DNA of 64,000 nt from Urechidicola croceus (GTDB lineage Bacteria > Bacteroidota > Bacteroidia > Flavobacteriales > Flavobacteriaceae), in NCBI RefSeq assembly GCF_001761325.1, contig NZ_CP017478.1, positions 2,067,501 to 2,131,500 of the forward strand, given 5' to 3'. The notes beneath the pieces are model-generated. The model was not told the DNA's origin, searched no databases, and worked only from the letters and a program-made list of their open reading frames with translations. Numbering within the stretch: position 1 is the stretch's first letter; every line of letters starts with the position of its first letter. The position numbers and the translations under genes were made by a program. This document shows, piece by piece, positions 37,901-42,215 of this stretch.

Positions 37901-39490
37901 ACTTATATCTACTGTACTATCTGGTGTTGGTGTGACAACTAACTCTCCACCAGTTAACGTTACCGTTCCGCCTGTAACGGGTACTGTTTCGCCTTCTGCA
38001 ATTGCCGTACCATCAATTTCTGTAATGGTCAACGTATCGCCATCTGCATCAATATCGCCATCTAAAACATCTACCGTAACTGGTGTATCTTCATCGGTCG
38101 TTTCTGTTAATTCATCATCTGCTACAGGAGCATCGGGAACTGCTGTAACCGTAACAGTCACAGTTCCACTAACAGTATCTCCATTTCCATCAGTTATTGT
38201 ATAATCAAAAGTATCATTACCATTAAAATTGGCTGGTGGTGTATAATTTATTGTATCATCAGTAGGGTCATCTGGTGTTCCTCCATCATTTACTGTAACT
38301 GTTCCTCCGTTAGCAGTAGTTCCACTACTTAAACCTATGGTACCTATATTTGGTCCATCTCCTCCAAAATCATCAGGGCCATTTCCATTATCGGCTAAGA
38401 CAGCTATAGTATTGTTAGCACTATCTTCAAGAATTCCAGTAATTATATCATCTTGAGCTATTGGATCACATGCTACCGAAATCGAATCATCTAATACAGC
38501 AGGAGTAGTATTTTGTTGTAAAGAAGTTGTTCCGTCAATAGGTACACCATCCGCATCAACGCCATAATCTAGTTGATTATTTCCATCTAAATCTGTAGCA
38601 TCAAAGTCGCCTGATGCTTCAACTGCGTCTGGACAACCATCACCATCACTATCATTATCTAAACTATCAGGTATACCATCGCCATCACTATCATATGATA
38701 CAGTTCCAAAAAATGAAAAAGCCGCATATGTATTACACCCATTACCTTCTCTTGTAAAACTTATTTGCCTAACTCCTAAACCTGCTGCTCCACTTGTAGA
38801 AGGAAAAGCCACTGCTCCTGAATATTGTTCACTACAGTTATTAGTTAACGAAGGATCTCCTGTTAAATAATCTATACCGCCAATGGTTGTTTTTAAAACG
38901 TCACGTCCTGAACTTGAATTGGCTACTAATGGAATTGAGTAACCAAAAGCTTCTATTGAAATTGGATTAGTGCCCGTGTTTAATACTCCTGGAAGTAAAT
39001 CAAATGATACGCCTGAAACCACTGAGTTATCTTCATAGGTTATTGTAAAATCTCCTAAAATATCGTCTGGTGATACATACCCTAAGTTATCTACTACAAA
39101 AGTTAGATCTCTTACAGGTTCAGAAAACGCAATTGTATAAACTGCTGGGTTGTAAGTTTCATTAATTGCTACTACATCTTCTTGATTATTATTACTTGTT
39201 GCATTTCTTAAAAATCCATCTGGTGTAGTAATAGTGATATTAGATTGAATACAACTAGAATTACCTATTACCCCTGTTTGCGAAGAAGCACTTGACGGTG
39301 CATTCATAGACCACAAAGTCAACTCATTACACTCATCGACATCTAGAATACCATCATTATCATCATCTAAGTCATAGATATCAAGAATGGAATCATTATC
39401 ATTATCTTGTGCATATAAGTTATTGACTGACAGGCATACAAAAAAAATAATAGTGAATAACTGTGAAATATTAATGTATTTTTTCTTCAT
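19652..39490 (-). CDS. Giant SprB-like T9SS adhesin with tandem-95-type repeats and type B C-terminal domain
   Basis: An uninterrupted frame of about 6612 residues. The ATG at 39490 is chosen because MKKKYINISQLFTIIFFVCL...LYAQ is a good signal peptide; an in-frame start at 39565 adds 25 residues of non-signal sequence. Order (residues numbered from 39565): calcium-type TSP3 Asp repeats, a ~200-residue N-terminal domain, a second TSP3 patch, one 111-residue Ig-like unit, five 103-residue repeats (481-995), 25 repeats of 96 residues (996-3395), one 111-residue unit, six more 96-mers, four diverse Ig/cadherin-like units, fourteen 96-mers, one degenerate copy, a long TSP3 region, and a gliding-associated type B C-terminal domain (FFIPEGFTPNGDN ... 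NRWGNVVY). It is predicted to be exported by SprA with SprF and to act as a calcium-dependent surface adhesin or gliding filament. Confidence 0.93.
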   Translation of the reverse strand: MKKKYINISQLFTIIFFVCLSVNNLYAQDNDNDSILDIYDLDDDNDGILDVDECNELTLWSMNAPSSASSQTGVIGNSSCIQSNITITTPDGFLRNATSNNNQEDVVAINETYNPAVYTIAFSEPVRDLTFVVDNLGYVSPDDILGDFTITYEDNSVVSGVSFDLLPGVLNTGTNPISIEAFGYSIPLVANSSSGRDVLKTTIGGIDYLTGDPSLTNNCSEQYSGAVAFPSTSGAAGLGVRQISFTREGNGCNTYAAFSFFGTVSYDSDGDGIPDSLDNDSDGDGCPDAVEASGDFDATDLDGNNQLDYGVDADGVPIDGTTSLQQNTTPAVLDDSISVACDPIAQDDIITGILEDSANNTIAVLADNGNGPDDFGGDGPNIGTIGLSSGTTANGGTVTVNDGGTPDDPTDDTINYTPPANFNGNDTFDYTITDGNGDTVSGTVTVTVTAVPDAPVADDELTETTDEDTPVTVDVLDGDIDADGDTLTITEIDGTAIAEGETVPVTGGTVTLTGGELVVTPTPDSTVDISFDYTVEDPSGLSDTGSVLVDVVPVNDAPVADDELTETTDEDTPVTVDVLDGDIDADGDTLTITEIDGTAIAEGETVPVTGGTVTLTGGELVVTPTPDSTVDISFDYTVEDPSGLSDTGSVLVDVTPINDAPVADDELTETTDEDTPVTVDVLDGDIDADGDTLTITEIDGTAIAEGETVPVTGGTVTLTGGELVVTPTPDSTVDISFDYTVEDPSGLSDTGSVLVDVTPINDAPVADDELTETTDEDTPVTVDVLDGDIDADGDTLTITEIDGTAIAEGETVPVTGGTVTLTGGELVVTPTPDSTVDISFDYTVEDPSGLSDTGSVLVDVVPVNDAPVADDELTETTDEDTPVTVDVLDGDIDADGDTLTITEIDGTAIAEGETVPVTGGTVTLTGGELVVTPTPDSTVDISFDYTVEDPSGLSDTGSVLVDVVPVNDAPVANDDSATTDEDTAVAIDILSNDTDLDGTIDPTSVTEITPPTNGTIAIDPTTGEVTYTPDANFNGTDTFTYQVCDDDGQCDTATVTVTVNDINDGPVANDDSATTDEDTAVAIDILSNDTDLDGTIDPTSVTEVTPPTNGTIAIDPTTGEVTYTPDANFNGTDTFEYQVCDDDGQCDTATVTVTVNDINDGPVANDDSATTDEDTAVAIDILSNDTDLDGTIDPTSVTEITPPTNGTIAIDPTTGEVTYTPDANFNGTDTFTYQVCDDDGQCDTATVTVTVNDINDGPVANDDSATTDEDTAVAIDILSNDTDLDGTIDPTSVTEITPPVNGTIDIDPTTGEVTYTPDANFNGTDTFTYQVCDDDGQCDTATVTVTVNDINDGPVANDDSATTDEDTAVAIDILSNDTDLDGTIDPTSVTEVTPPTNGTIAIDPTTGEVTYTPDANFNGTDTFEYQVCDDDGQCDTATVTVTVNDINDGPVANDDSATTDEDTAVAINVIGNDTDLDGTIDPTSVTEITPPTNGTIAIDPTTGEVTYTPDANFNGTDTFEYQVCDDDGQCDTATVTVTVNDINDGPVANDDSATTDEDTAVAIDILSNDTDLDGTIDPTSVTEITPPTNGTIAIDSTTGEVTYTPDANFNGTDTFTYQVCDDDGQCDTATVTVTVNDINDGPVANDDSATTDEDTAVAIDILSNDTDLDGTIDPTSVTEVTPPTNGTIAIDPTTGEVTYTPDANFNGTDTFEYQVCDDDGQCDTATVTVTVNDINDGPVANDDSATTDEDTAVAIDILSNDTDLDGTIDPTSVTEITPPTNGTIAIDPTTGEVTYTPDANFNGTDTFTYQVCDDDGQCDTATVTVTVNDINDGPVANDDSATTDEDTAVAIDILSNDTDLDGTIDPTSVTEITPPVNGTIDIDPTTGEVTYTPDANFNGTDTFTYQVCDDDGQCDTATVTVTVNDINDGPVANDDSATTDEDTAVAIDILSNDTDLDGTIDPTSVTEVTPPTNGTIAIDPTTGEVTYTPDANFNGTDTFEYQVCDDDGQCDTATVTVTVNDINDGPVANDDSATTDEDTAVAIDILSNDTDLDGTIDPTSVTEVTPPTNGTIAIDPTTGEVTYTPDANFNGTDTFTYQVCDDDGQCDTATVTVTVNDINDGPVANDDSATTDEDTAVAIDILSNDTDLDGTIDPTSVTEITPPTNGTIAIDPTTGEVTYTPDANFNGTDTFEYQVCDDDGQCDTATVTVTVNDINDGPVANDDSATTDEDTAVAIDILSNDTDLDGTIDPTSVTEITPPTNGTIAINPTTGEVTYTPDANFNGTDTFEYQVCDNDGQCDTATVTVTVNDINDGPVANDDSATTDEDTAVAIDILSNDTDLDGTIDPTSVTEITPPTNGTIAIDPTTGEVTYTPDANFNGTDTFEYQVCDDDGQCDTATVTVTVNDINDGPVANDDSATTDEDTAVAIDILSNDTDLDGTIDPTSVTEITPPTNGTIAIDPTTGEVTYTPDANFNGTDTFEYQVCDDDGQCDTATVTVTVNDINDGPVANDDSATTDEDTAVAIDILSNDTDLDGTIDPTSVTEITPPTNGTIAIDPTTGEVTYTPDANFNGTDTFEYQVCDDDGQCDTATVTVTVNDINDGPVANDDSATTDEDTAVAIDILSNDTDLDGTIDPTSVTEITPPTNGTIAIDPTTGEVTYTPDANFNGTDTFVYQVCDNDGQCDTATVTVTVNDINDGPVANDDTATTDEDTAVAINVIGNDTDLDGTIDPTSVTEITPPTNGTIAIDPTTGEVTYTPDANFNGTDTFEYQVCDDDGQCDTATVTVTVNDINDGPVANDDSATTDEDTAVAIDILSNDTDLDGTIDPTSVTEITPPTNGTIAIDPTTGEVIYTPDANFNGTDTFTYQVCDDDGQCDTATVTVTVNDINDGPVANDDSATTDEDTAVAIDILSNDTDLDGTIDPTSVTEITPPTNGTIAIDPTTGEVTYTPDANFNGTDTFEYQVCDDDGQCDTATVTVTVNDINDGPVANDDSATTDEDTAVAIDILSNDTDLDGTIDPTSVTEITPPTNGTIAIDPTTGEVTYTPDANFNGTDTFEYQVCDDDGQCDTATVTVTVNDINDGPVANDDSATTDEDTAVAIDILSNDTDLDGTIDPTSVTEITPPTNGTIAIDPTTGEVTYTPDANFNGTDTFTYQVCDDDGQCDTATVTVTVNDINDGPVANDDSATTDEDTAVAIDILSNDTDLDGTIDPTSVTEITPPTNGTIAIDPTTGEVTYTPDANFNGTDTFEYQVCDDDGQCDTATVTVTVNDINDGPVANDDSATTDEDTAVAIDILSNDTDLDGTIDPTSVTEITPPTNGTIAIDPTTGEVTYTPDANFNGTDTFEYQVCDDDGQCDTATVTVTVNDVNDLPLAQDDTVLVDEDSVNNSIAVLADNGNGADNFGGDGPNTGTISLPSGTTVNGGTVTVNDGGTPNDPTDDTIDYTPALDFTGTDSFEYTITDANGDMSTATVTVTVNPINDAPVANDDSATTDEDTAVAIDILSNDTDLDGTIDPTSVTEITPPTNGTIAIDPTTGEVTYTPDANFNGTDTFEYQVCDDDGQCDTATVTVTVNDINDGPVANDDSTTTDEDTAVAIDILSNDTDLDGTIDPTSVTEITPPTNGTIAIDPTTGEVTYTPDANFNGTDTFEYQVCDDDGQCDTATVTVTVNDINDGPVANDDSATTDEDTAVAINVIGNDTDLDGTIDPTSVTEITPPTNGTIAIDPTTGEVTYTPDANFNGTDTFEYQVCDDDGQCDTATVTVTVNDINDGPVANDDSATTDEDTAVAIDILSNDTDLDGTIDPTSVTEITPPTNGTIAIDPTTGEVTYTPDADFNGTDTFVYQVCDNDGQCDTATVTVTVNDINDGPVANDDSAITDEDTAVAIDILSNDTDLDGAIDPTSVTEITPPTNGTIAIDPTTGEVTYTPDANFNGTDTFEYQVCDDDGQCDTATVTVTVNDINDGPVANDDSATTDEDTAVAIDILSNDTDLDGTIDPTSVTEITPPTNGTIAIDPTTGEVTYTPDANFNGTDTFEYQVCDDDGQCDTATVTVTVNDVNDLPLAQDDTVLVDEDSVNNSIAVLADNGNGADNFGGDGPNTGTISLPSGTTVNGGTVTVNDGGTPNDPTDDTIDYTPALDFTGTDSFEYTITDANGDTSTATVSVIVNDINDAPVALDDLSTTDPGVPVIISVLTNDSDVDGDTLTVTTIITPPVNGGVVINADGTITYTPNSGFMNGTDTFEYEVCDSSGQCDIAEVTVIVPKSFLPPTANPDTDTVLEDTTLTVEAAAGLLSNDTDPNTDETITLTEFEVEGTTYTAGTTVNLVEGELTINSDGSYEFVPTADYTGSVPQVTYTIDDGNGGTASSTLDITVLPVNDLPQAQDDAVIVDEDSIDNSISVLADNGNGEDDFGGDGPNMGTISLPLGTTVNGGAVTVNDGGTPNDPTDDTIDYTPASDFNGTDTFEYTITDANGDMSTATVTVTVNPINDLPVANDDSATTDEDTAVAIDILSNDTDLDGTIDPTSVTEITPPTNGTIAIDPTTGEVTYTPDANFNGTDTFEYQVCDDDGQCDTATVTVTVNDINDGPVANDDSATTDEDTAVAIDILSNDTDLDGTIDPTSVTEVTPPTNGTIAIDPTTGEVTYTPDANFNGTDTFTYQVCDDDGQCDTATVTVTVNDINDGPVANDDSATTDEDTAVAIDILSNDTDLDGTIDPTSVTEITPPTNGTIAIDPTTGEVTYTPDANFNGTDTFEYQVCDDDGQCDTATVTVTVNDINDGPVANDDSATTDEDTAVAIDILSNDTDLDGTIDPTSVTEITPPTNGTIAINPTTGEVTYTPDANFNGTDTFEYQVCDNDGQCDTATVTVTVNDINDGPVANDDSATTDEDTAVAIDILSNDTDLDGTIDPTSVTEITPPTNGTIAIDPTTGEVTYTPDANFNGTDTFEYQVCDDDGQCDTATVTVTVNDINDGPVANDDSATTDEDTAVAIDILSNDTDLDGTIDPTSVTEITPPTNGTIAIDPTTGEVTYTPDANFNGTDTFEYQVCDDDGQCDTATVTVTVNDINDGPVANDDSATTDEDTAVAIDILSNDTDLDGTIDPTSVTEITPPTNGTIAIDPTTGEVTYTPDANFNGTDTFEYQVCDDDGQCDTATVTVTVNDINDGPVANDDSATTDEDTAVAIDILSNDTDLDGTIDPTSVTEITPPTNGTIAIDPTTGEVTYTPDANFNGTDTFEYQVCDDDGQCDTATVTVTVNDINDGPVANDDSATTDEDTAVAIDILSNDTDLDGTIDPTSVTEITPPTNGTIAIDPTTGEVTYTPDANFNGTDTFEYQVCDDDGQCDTATVTVTVNDINDGPVANDDSATTDEDTAVAIDILSNDTDLDGTIDPTSVTEITPPTNGTIAIDPTTGEVTYTPDANFNGTDTFEYQVCDDDGQCDTATVTVTVNDINDGPVANDDSATTDEDTAVAIDILSNDTDLDGTIDPTSVTEITPPTNGTIAIDPTTGEVTYTPDANFNGTDTFEYQVCDDDGQCDTATVTVTVNDINDGPVANDDSATTDEDTAVAIDILSNDTDLDGTIDPTSVTEITPPTNGTIAIDPTTGEVTYTPDANFNGTDTFEYQVCDDDGQCDTATVTVTVNDINDGPVANDDSATTDEDTAVAIDILSNDTDLDGTIDPTSVTEITPPTNGTIAIDPTTGEVTYTPDANFNGTDTFEYQVCDDDGQCDTATVTVTVNDINDGPVANDDSATTDEDTAVAIDILSNDTDLDGTIDPTSVTEITPPTNGTIAIDPTTGEVTYTPDANFNGTDTFEYQVCDDDGQCDTATVTVTVNDVNELPVANDDSVSTVEDTPVTIDILSNDTDDGTIDPTSVTEITPPANGSISIDPVTGEIIYTPNEGFIGVDSFEYQVCDNDGQCDTATVTITVSPDNDGDGIEDSIDLDDDNDGLTDEEEQNGDPLLDTDGDGIIDSLDLDSDGDGINDVDESGHGELDANNDGQVDGPVGVNGLPDGAEGGVDGNGPDYIPQDTDGDGVDDFQDTDDDGDGINTADEDIDNDGDPTNDDTDGDGIPDYLDSDDDGDGIDTADEDIDNDGDPTNDDTDGDGIPDYLDSDDDGDGIDTADEDINNDGDPTNDDTDGDGIPDYLDSDDDGDGINTADEDIDNDGDPTNDDTDGDGIPDYLDSDDDGDGINTADEDIDNDGDPTNDDTDGDGIPDYLDDTDDTPGPDSDGDGIEDSIDLDDDNDGLTDEEEQNGDPLLDTDGDGIIDSLDLDSDGDGINDVDESGHGELDANNDGQVDGPVGVNGLPDGAEGGVDGNGPDYTPQDTDGDGVDDFQDTDDDGDGIDTADEDIDNDGDPTNDDTDGDGIPDYLDSDDDGDGIDTADEDINNDGDPANDDTDGDGIPDYLDSDDDGDGIDTADEDIDNDGDPTNDDTDGDGIPDYLDSDDDGDGIDTADEDIDNDGDPTNDDTDSDGIPNYLDSDDDGDGVDTILEDTNGDGDLMNDDLDDDGIPDYLDLDTDFFIPEGFTPNGDNTNEVFEIDGLEVYYPNFTMEIINRWGNVVYSYTHNGDSSKEPIWWDGYSNGRMTINSNEIVPTGTYFYTIYFNKDGRKPKTGWVYVRK
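19958..21740 (-). repeat. Asp-rich TSP3-type calcium-binding repeat region in the adhesin
   Basis: Encodes many copies of DTDGDGIPDYLDSDDDGDGI-type units with a 36-residue sub-period (DEDIDNDGDPTNDDTDGDGI). The whole region is internally duplicated: the ~300-residue segment beginning GIEDSIDLDDDNDGLTDEEE occurs twice at an offset of 894 bases. Thrombospondin type 3 repeats bind calcium through these aspartates and would form a rigid stalk next to the C-terminal domain. Confidence 0.85.
22004..26035 (-). repeat. Adhesin 288-base repeat, block 3 (14 copies)
   Basis: Fourteen consecutive 288-base units encode the 96-residue Ig-like module from VANDDSATTDEDTAVAI to TVTVNDINDGP. All are exactly the same length. 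A more divergent 15th copy (DDSVSTVEDTPVTIDI) follows toward 21740. Confidence 0.92.
26036..27319 (-). repeat. Diverse Ig/cadherin-like units between repeat blocks 2 and 3
   Basis: Four units unlike the 96-mer: a 111-residue unit beginning LAQDDTVLVDEDSV, a unit beginning VALDDLSTTDPGVPVIISV, one beginning TANPDTDTVLEDTTLTVEA (VCBS-like), and a second 111-mer variant beginning QAQDDAVIVDEDSI. They break the otherwise monotonous array. Confidence 0.8.
27320..29047 (-). repeat. Adhesin 288-base repeat, block 2 (6 copies)
   Basis: Six exact-length copies of the 96-residue module. Together with the neighbouring 111-residue unit it forms a segment whose ends repeat at an offset of 2061 bases. Confidence 0.9.
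29048..29380 (-). repeat. 111-residue Ig-like spacer unit between blocks 1 and 2
   Basis: Encodes LAQDDTVLVDEDSVNNSIAV onward. It is almost identical to the unit just below 27320, showing that spacer and 96-mers have been duplicated together. Confidence 0.85.
29381..36580 (-). repeat. Adhesin 288-base repeat, block 1 (25 copies)
   Basis: Twenty-five consecutive 288-base units (7200 bases, residues 996-3395) with no insertion or deletion. Variation is restricted to a few residues, for example EITPP or EVTPP, FEYQ, FTYQ or FVYQ, and AIDILSND or AINVIGND. Each unit keeps a cysteine pair in VCDDDGQCDTA. Confidence 0.93.
36581..38125 (-). repeat. Adhesin 309-base repeat (5 copies)
   Basis: Five 103-residue Ig-like units starting VADDELTETTDEDTPVTVDV and ending near SDTGSVLVDVVPVNDAP. 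They have no cysteines, unlike the 96-mer array that follows. Copies differ mainly in the junction VPVNDAP or TPINDAP. Confidence 0.92.
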
Positions 39491-39616
39491 ATCGTTATAA
39501 TAGGGAGTTGCTATATTTATTGCCTGCATAAAAATGTTATTAAAAATCTTAACTAATTTGAACATGATACTTATAATAAATTTTTCTTTTTATAGCAATA
39601 ATAAATTGTGATAACA

Positions 39617-39633
39617 GTCACATTATATGTGAC
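39617..39633. promoter_or_regulatory. Palindrome overlapping the adhesin promoter
   Basis: GTCACATTATATGTGAC is a perfect 6+5+6 inverted repeat covering the predicted -10 box and transcription start of the adhesin promoter. None of the ten related promoters downstream has it, so it could be an adhesin-specific operator. Its half site is the same hexamer as the -35 box, so it could also be a by-product of a second overlapping box. Confidence 0.5.
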
Positions 39634-39656
39634 ACTTTAATTATAAAAAAGTCACT
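39630..39656 (-). promoter_or_regulatory. ECF-like promoter of the giant adhesin operon
   Basis: Read on the minus strand: AGTGAC, 15 bases, GTGTCA, then CATATAAT. The boxes (39651-39656 and 39630-39635) and the 15-base spacer are the same as in the ten small-RNA promoters at 41.1-42.6 kb. The predicted start near 39623 gives a ~130-base leader before the ATG at 39490. The GTC-containing -10 and GTGAC -35 resemble ECF sigma promoters; the sigma factor is not identified. Confidence 0.65.
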
Positions 39657-40120
39657 ATTTTAAATTGTAGTTAACTTTAACAAAAATAACTATTTTTTTT
39701 TGTTTGAAAAAACTTATTTAACCTACACATTTAAAAATCAAACTCTTAACTTTTAAAATGTGCTAAAACTCTTATTAAGCATAGAGTTCACATTTATTAA
39801 ATAGGTTTAAAAAAATTCAACCTAATATAATTAATAAGTTATATTCAATCACTAAGACCAAAATGCCTCTAAAAAAGCCATTTCATTTAATTTTTAAAAA
39901 AATTATCGCACAAAAATATTATTATTTCTACTTATCATATTGAGAAATAAACAAATGGTAAGAATTGCTTAACCAATTACACAAAAACTCAGAAAATATC
40001 AGATTCATAAACATAAACGAATATTTACCTTGTTTTTTGAATTAAATTTATAAATTGAGCCTTATTCTGAATAATTATTTAATCAAAAAAACTATTTTAA
40101 TTTTTAAAAAAAATTATAAT
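39657..40120. other. AT-rich intergenic stretch with no gene
   Basis: About 460 bases between the adhesin promoter and the metallophosphoesterase promoter. It is very AT-rich with many homopolymer runs. No open frame, clear hairpin or repeat shared with the rest of the window was seen. Confidence 0.6.
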
Positions 40121-40128
40121 TATTTTTG
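40121..40128 (+). promoter_or_regulatory. Bacteroidota -7 element of the metallophosphoesterase gene
   Basis: TATTTTTG fits TAnnTTTG and ends 20 bases before the ATG at 40149. Confidence 0.5.
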
Positions 40129-40148
40129 TTCTACATAGTTAAAAAATA

Positions 40149-41042
40149 ATGATTCAAAAAATTTTAAGTAATACTTACAAAAAGGCTGAAAAAATTTCTA
40201 TCGATAGGAATTCTAAACTAATTTTTTTTAGTGACTGTCATAGAGGTGATAATAGTTATGCTGATGATTTTTCTCATAACCGACATGTATACTTTCATGC
40301 GCTAAGAAATTACTATGATAATGGCTTTACTTACTTTGAATTAGGAGACGGAGATGAGTTGTGGGAAAATAGAAACTTTGGGTTAATTTTTAAAGCCCAT
40401 AAAAATGTTTATGGTTTACTTAAAAAATTTCATGACGAAAAAAGACTTCATATGATTTTTGGCAATCATGATATGATTTATAGCCGACCTAAAATTGTTG
40501 AGCAAATATTAGGGTCTTATTTTGATATGATTACTGGAACTCGAAAAGAGTTATTAAAAAATTTAAAGTTTCACGAAAGTATAATTCTTGAAATTGAAGG
40601 AATGAAAAAAAACATTCTACTTATTCATGGTCATCAAGCCGATTTTTTTAATTATGTTTTATGGAGATTTAGCCGTTTTTTAGTTCGATTCCTTTGGCAA
40701 CCTATGCAAAAATTATTTGGAGTTAAAGACCCTACAAGCCCTGCAAAAAACTATAAAGAATTAATTAAAGTAGAAAGAAGAATCAAAAAATGGATTGAAA
40801 ACAATAACAATCAAATGGTAATAGCAGGACACACACATCGCCCTAGGTTTCCTGAACCAAACGAATTACCATATTTTAATGATGGTAGTTGTGTTCACCC
40901 AAGAGCAATTACTGGAATAGAAATTGAAAACTTAGAAATATGCTTAATCAAATGGCATACTATTTCTCATGATGATGGAACAATGCAAATTGTTAGAACT
41001 GTTCTTGAAGGACCAGAGAAACTATCTTCTTATTTAAAATAA
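40149..41042 (+). CDS. Calcineurin-like metallophosphoesterase
   Basis: A 297-residue protein with the complete dimetal phosphoesterase motif series: FFSDCHRGD near residue 27, ELGDGDELWE near 65, FGNHDM near 104, HGHQADF near 160 and AGHTHRPRF near 225. The layout resembles the LpxH/UDP-2,3-diacylglucosamine hydrolase branch, but the substrate cannot be fixed from sequence. It has its own TAnnTTTG promoter. Its stop lies against the terminator hairpin of the last small RNA in the convergent array, which could terminate both transcripts. Confidence 0.85.
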   Translation: MIQKILSNTYKKAEKISIDRNSKLIFFSDCHRGDNSYADDFSHNRHVYFHALRNYYDNGFTYFELGDGDELWENRNFGLIFKAHKNVYGLLKKFHDEKRLHMIFGNHDMIYSRPKIVEQILGSYFDMITGTRKELLKNLKFHESIILEIEGMKKNILLIHGHQADFFNYVLWRFSRFLVRFLWQPMQKLFGVKDPTSPAKNYKELIKVERRIKKWIENNNNQMVIAGHTHRPRFPEPNELPYFNDGSCVHPRAITGIEIENLEICLIKWHTISHDDGTMQIVRTVLEGPEKLSSYLK

Positions 41043-41124
41043 AAAAAGCGCTTCAAAAATTGAAACGCTAATAATTAGGGACTTTAAGTAAATGAGTCAA
41101 GTTATTTATAACTCTTCTAATCAA
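41036..41124 (-). ncRNA. Predicted small RNA 10 of the array
   Basis: Boxes TGTGAC (41152-41157) and GTGTCT (41131-41136), spacer 15. Terminator stem AGCGCTTCAA/TTGAAACGCT at 41047-41056/41060-41069 (one mismatch), then seven T residues on the minus strand. It ends against the stop codon of the convergent metallophosphoesterase gene. Confidence 0.62.
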
Positions 41125-41154
41125 CTATTAAGACACATTTTTTAATTTTTAGTC

Positions 41155-41227
41155 ACAAAAAAAGCGTCGAACCACCAACGCTTTTAACCTATTTAACTCT
41201 AAACTTACTATGAAAACTAATTCTATA
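41155..41227 (-). ncRNA. Predicted small RNA 9 of the array
   Basis: Boxes at 41255-41260 and 41234-41239, spacer 15. Terminator stem AAAAGCGT/ACGCTTTT at 41160-41167/41178-41185, with the same loop as small RNA 8. Its T tract directly abuts the -35 box of small RNA 10, so terminator and next promoter are fused. Confidence 0.7.
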
Positions 41228-41284
41228 CTTTTATGACACACATTTTTTTGATAGGTCACATAATTAATTCACTTTTTTAGTCAC

Positions 41285-41358
41285 AAAAAAAAGGCGTCGA
41301 ACCACCAACGCCTTTAAACCTATTTAACTCTAAACTAACTATGAAACTTAATTCACTA
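41285..41358 (-). ncRNA. Predicted small RNA 8 of the array
   Basis: Boxes at 41386-41391 and 41365-41370, spacer 15. A body of ~50 bases ends in GAGTTAAATAGGTTT. Terminator stem AAAGGCGT/ACGCCTTT at 41290-41297/41308-41315 with loop TGGTGGTTCG, followed on the minus strand by a T tract running into TGTGAC. Confidence 0.7.
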
Positions 41359-41420
41359 TTATTATGACACATCTTTTTTTAAAAGGTCACATAATTAATT
41401 CATTTATAGATTTTTAATAC

Positions 41421-41503
41421 AAAAAATCAAAAAGCGCTCCTTAAATGGAGCGCTTTTATCAAACCTAATTTAAATCTAAACTAACTATGAAGTTTAACTT
41501 ATA
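41421..41503 (-). ncRNA. Predicted small RNA 7 of the array
   Basis: Boxes at 41531-41536 and 41510-41515, spacer 15. Terminator stem AAAAGCGCTCC/GGAGCGCTTTT at 41430-41440/41447-41457 with T residues on both sides. Confidence 0.65.
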
Positions 41504-41597
41504 TTATTATGACACAACTTTTTTTAAAAAGTCACATAAATAGTTCATTTTAAGTTGTTTATTAAACAAAGTGAATTAAATAAACAAGTGTTTTTTT

Positions 41598-41725
41598 ATA
41601 AAAAAGAAGCGCCATTAATTGTGGCGCTTGCTTTAACTCTAGGTATCTAGAGCGGGGAACTTATATGATTAATTCCAAATAACCAATTGTGGGGTCGTTG
41701 TGGGAATATATTTTACTGCTTACTA
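41598..41725 (-). ncRNA. Predicted small RNA 6 of the array (long, C-rich type)
   Basis: Boxes at 41753-41758 and 41732-41737, spacer 15. The body parallels small RNA 5, with GTAAGCAGTAAAAT, TTCCCACAACGACCCCACAA and AGTTCCCCGCTCTAG. Terminator stem AAGCGCCA/TGGCGCTT at 41607-41614/41622-41629, then a T run. Confidence 0.7.
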
Positions 41726-41785
41726 TTATTATGACACAACTTTTTTTGATAGGTCACATAACAAACTAAATTTTAATTTATTACC

Positions 41786-41914
41786 ATAAAAAAAAACATC
41801 CACAATTGTGGATGTTTTATCAATCTTTAGGGTTTACAGAGCGGGGATCTAATGGGGTCAATTCCTATCAACTTTGTGGGGGTGTTGTGGGAACTTAATT
41901 TTTTATTGCTTACA
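41786..41914 (-). ncRNA. Predicted small RNA 5 of the array (long, C-rich type)
   Basis: Boxes at 41942-41947 and 41921-41926, spacer 15. A ~128-base body contains TTCCCACAACACCCCCACAA and GATCCCCGCTCTG. The terminator is a perfect 26-base palindrome at 41793-41818 followed by a T tract, one of the strongest in the array. Confidence 0.7.
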
Positions 41915-42013
41915 ATATTATGACACAACTTTTTTTAATAAGTCACATTTTTTTTTAAAATATCAAATGTTTAATTTATTTTAAAACAAAATAAGCCATG
42001 AATAAGATATTTA

Positions 42014-42089
42014 TATAATTAAAAAAGCACTCTAATTTTAGAATGCTTTTTAACCTATTTACCTTTGTTAGTGAACCCCAAATTCACTA
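42014..42089 (-). ncRNA. Predicted small RNA 4 of the array
   Basis: Boxes at 42117-42122 and 42096-42101, spacer 15. It has the same GGGG-loop 5' hairpin as small RNA 3. Terminator stem at 42022-42034/42039-42051. Confidence 0.68.
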
Positions 42090-42215
42090 CTATTATGACA
42101 CAACTTTTTTTGATAGGTCACAATCTTTTTTAATATTATTTTCAACTAATTAACAGTCAGTTGTTTAAAAATAAGTTCTGTGTAATAATTAATCATTTTA
42201 CTTTTATAATTTCTT

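Noticed and set aside
20089-38204. Dozens of open frames of 66-104 codons on the plus strand opposite the adhesin, repeating every 288 or 309 bases.
   Set aside because: They are antisense shadows of a repetitive coding sequence; the same frame recurs because the sense repeat recurs. No start context, domain or independent variation supports them.
39491-39565. Upstream ATG at 39565 as the adhesin start.
   Set aside because: It would place 25 residues before a normal signal peptide that begins at ATG 39490.
41209-41514. Eight-codon plus-strand micro-ORFs (MKTNSILL, MKLNSLLL, MKFNLYYY) ending in the TGA of the TATGACAC motif.
   Set aside because: They occur in only three of the ten units and are explained by similarity between those units. 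The minus-strand promoter/terminator reading accounts for all units.
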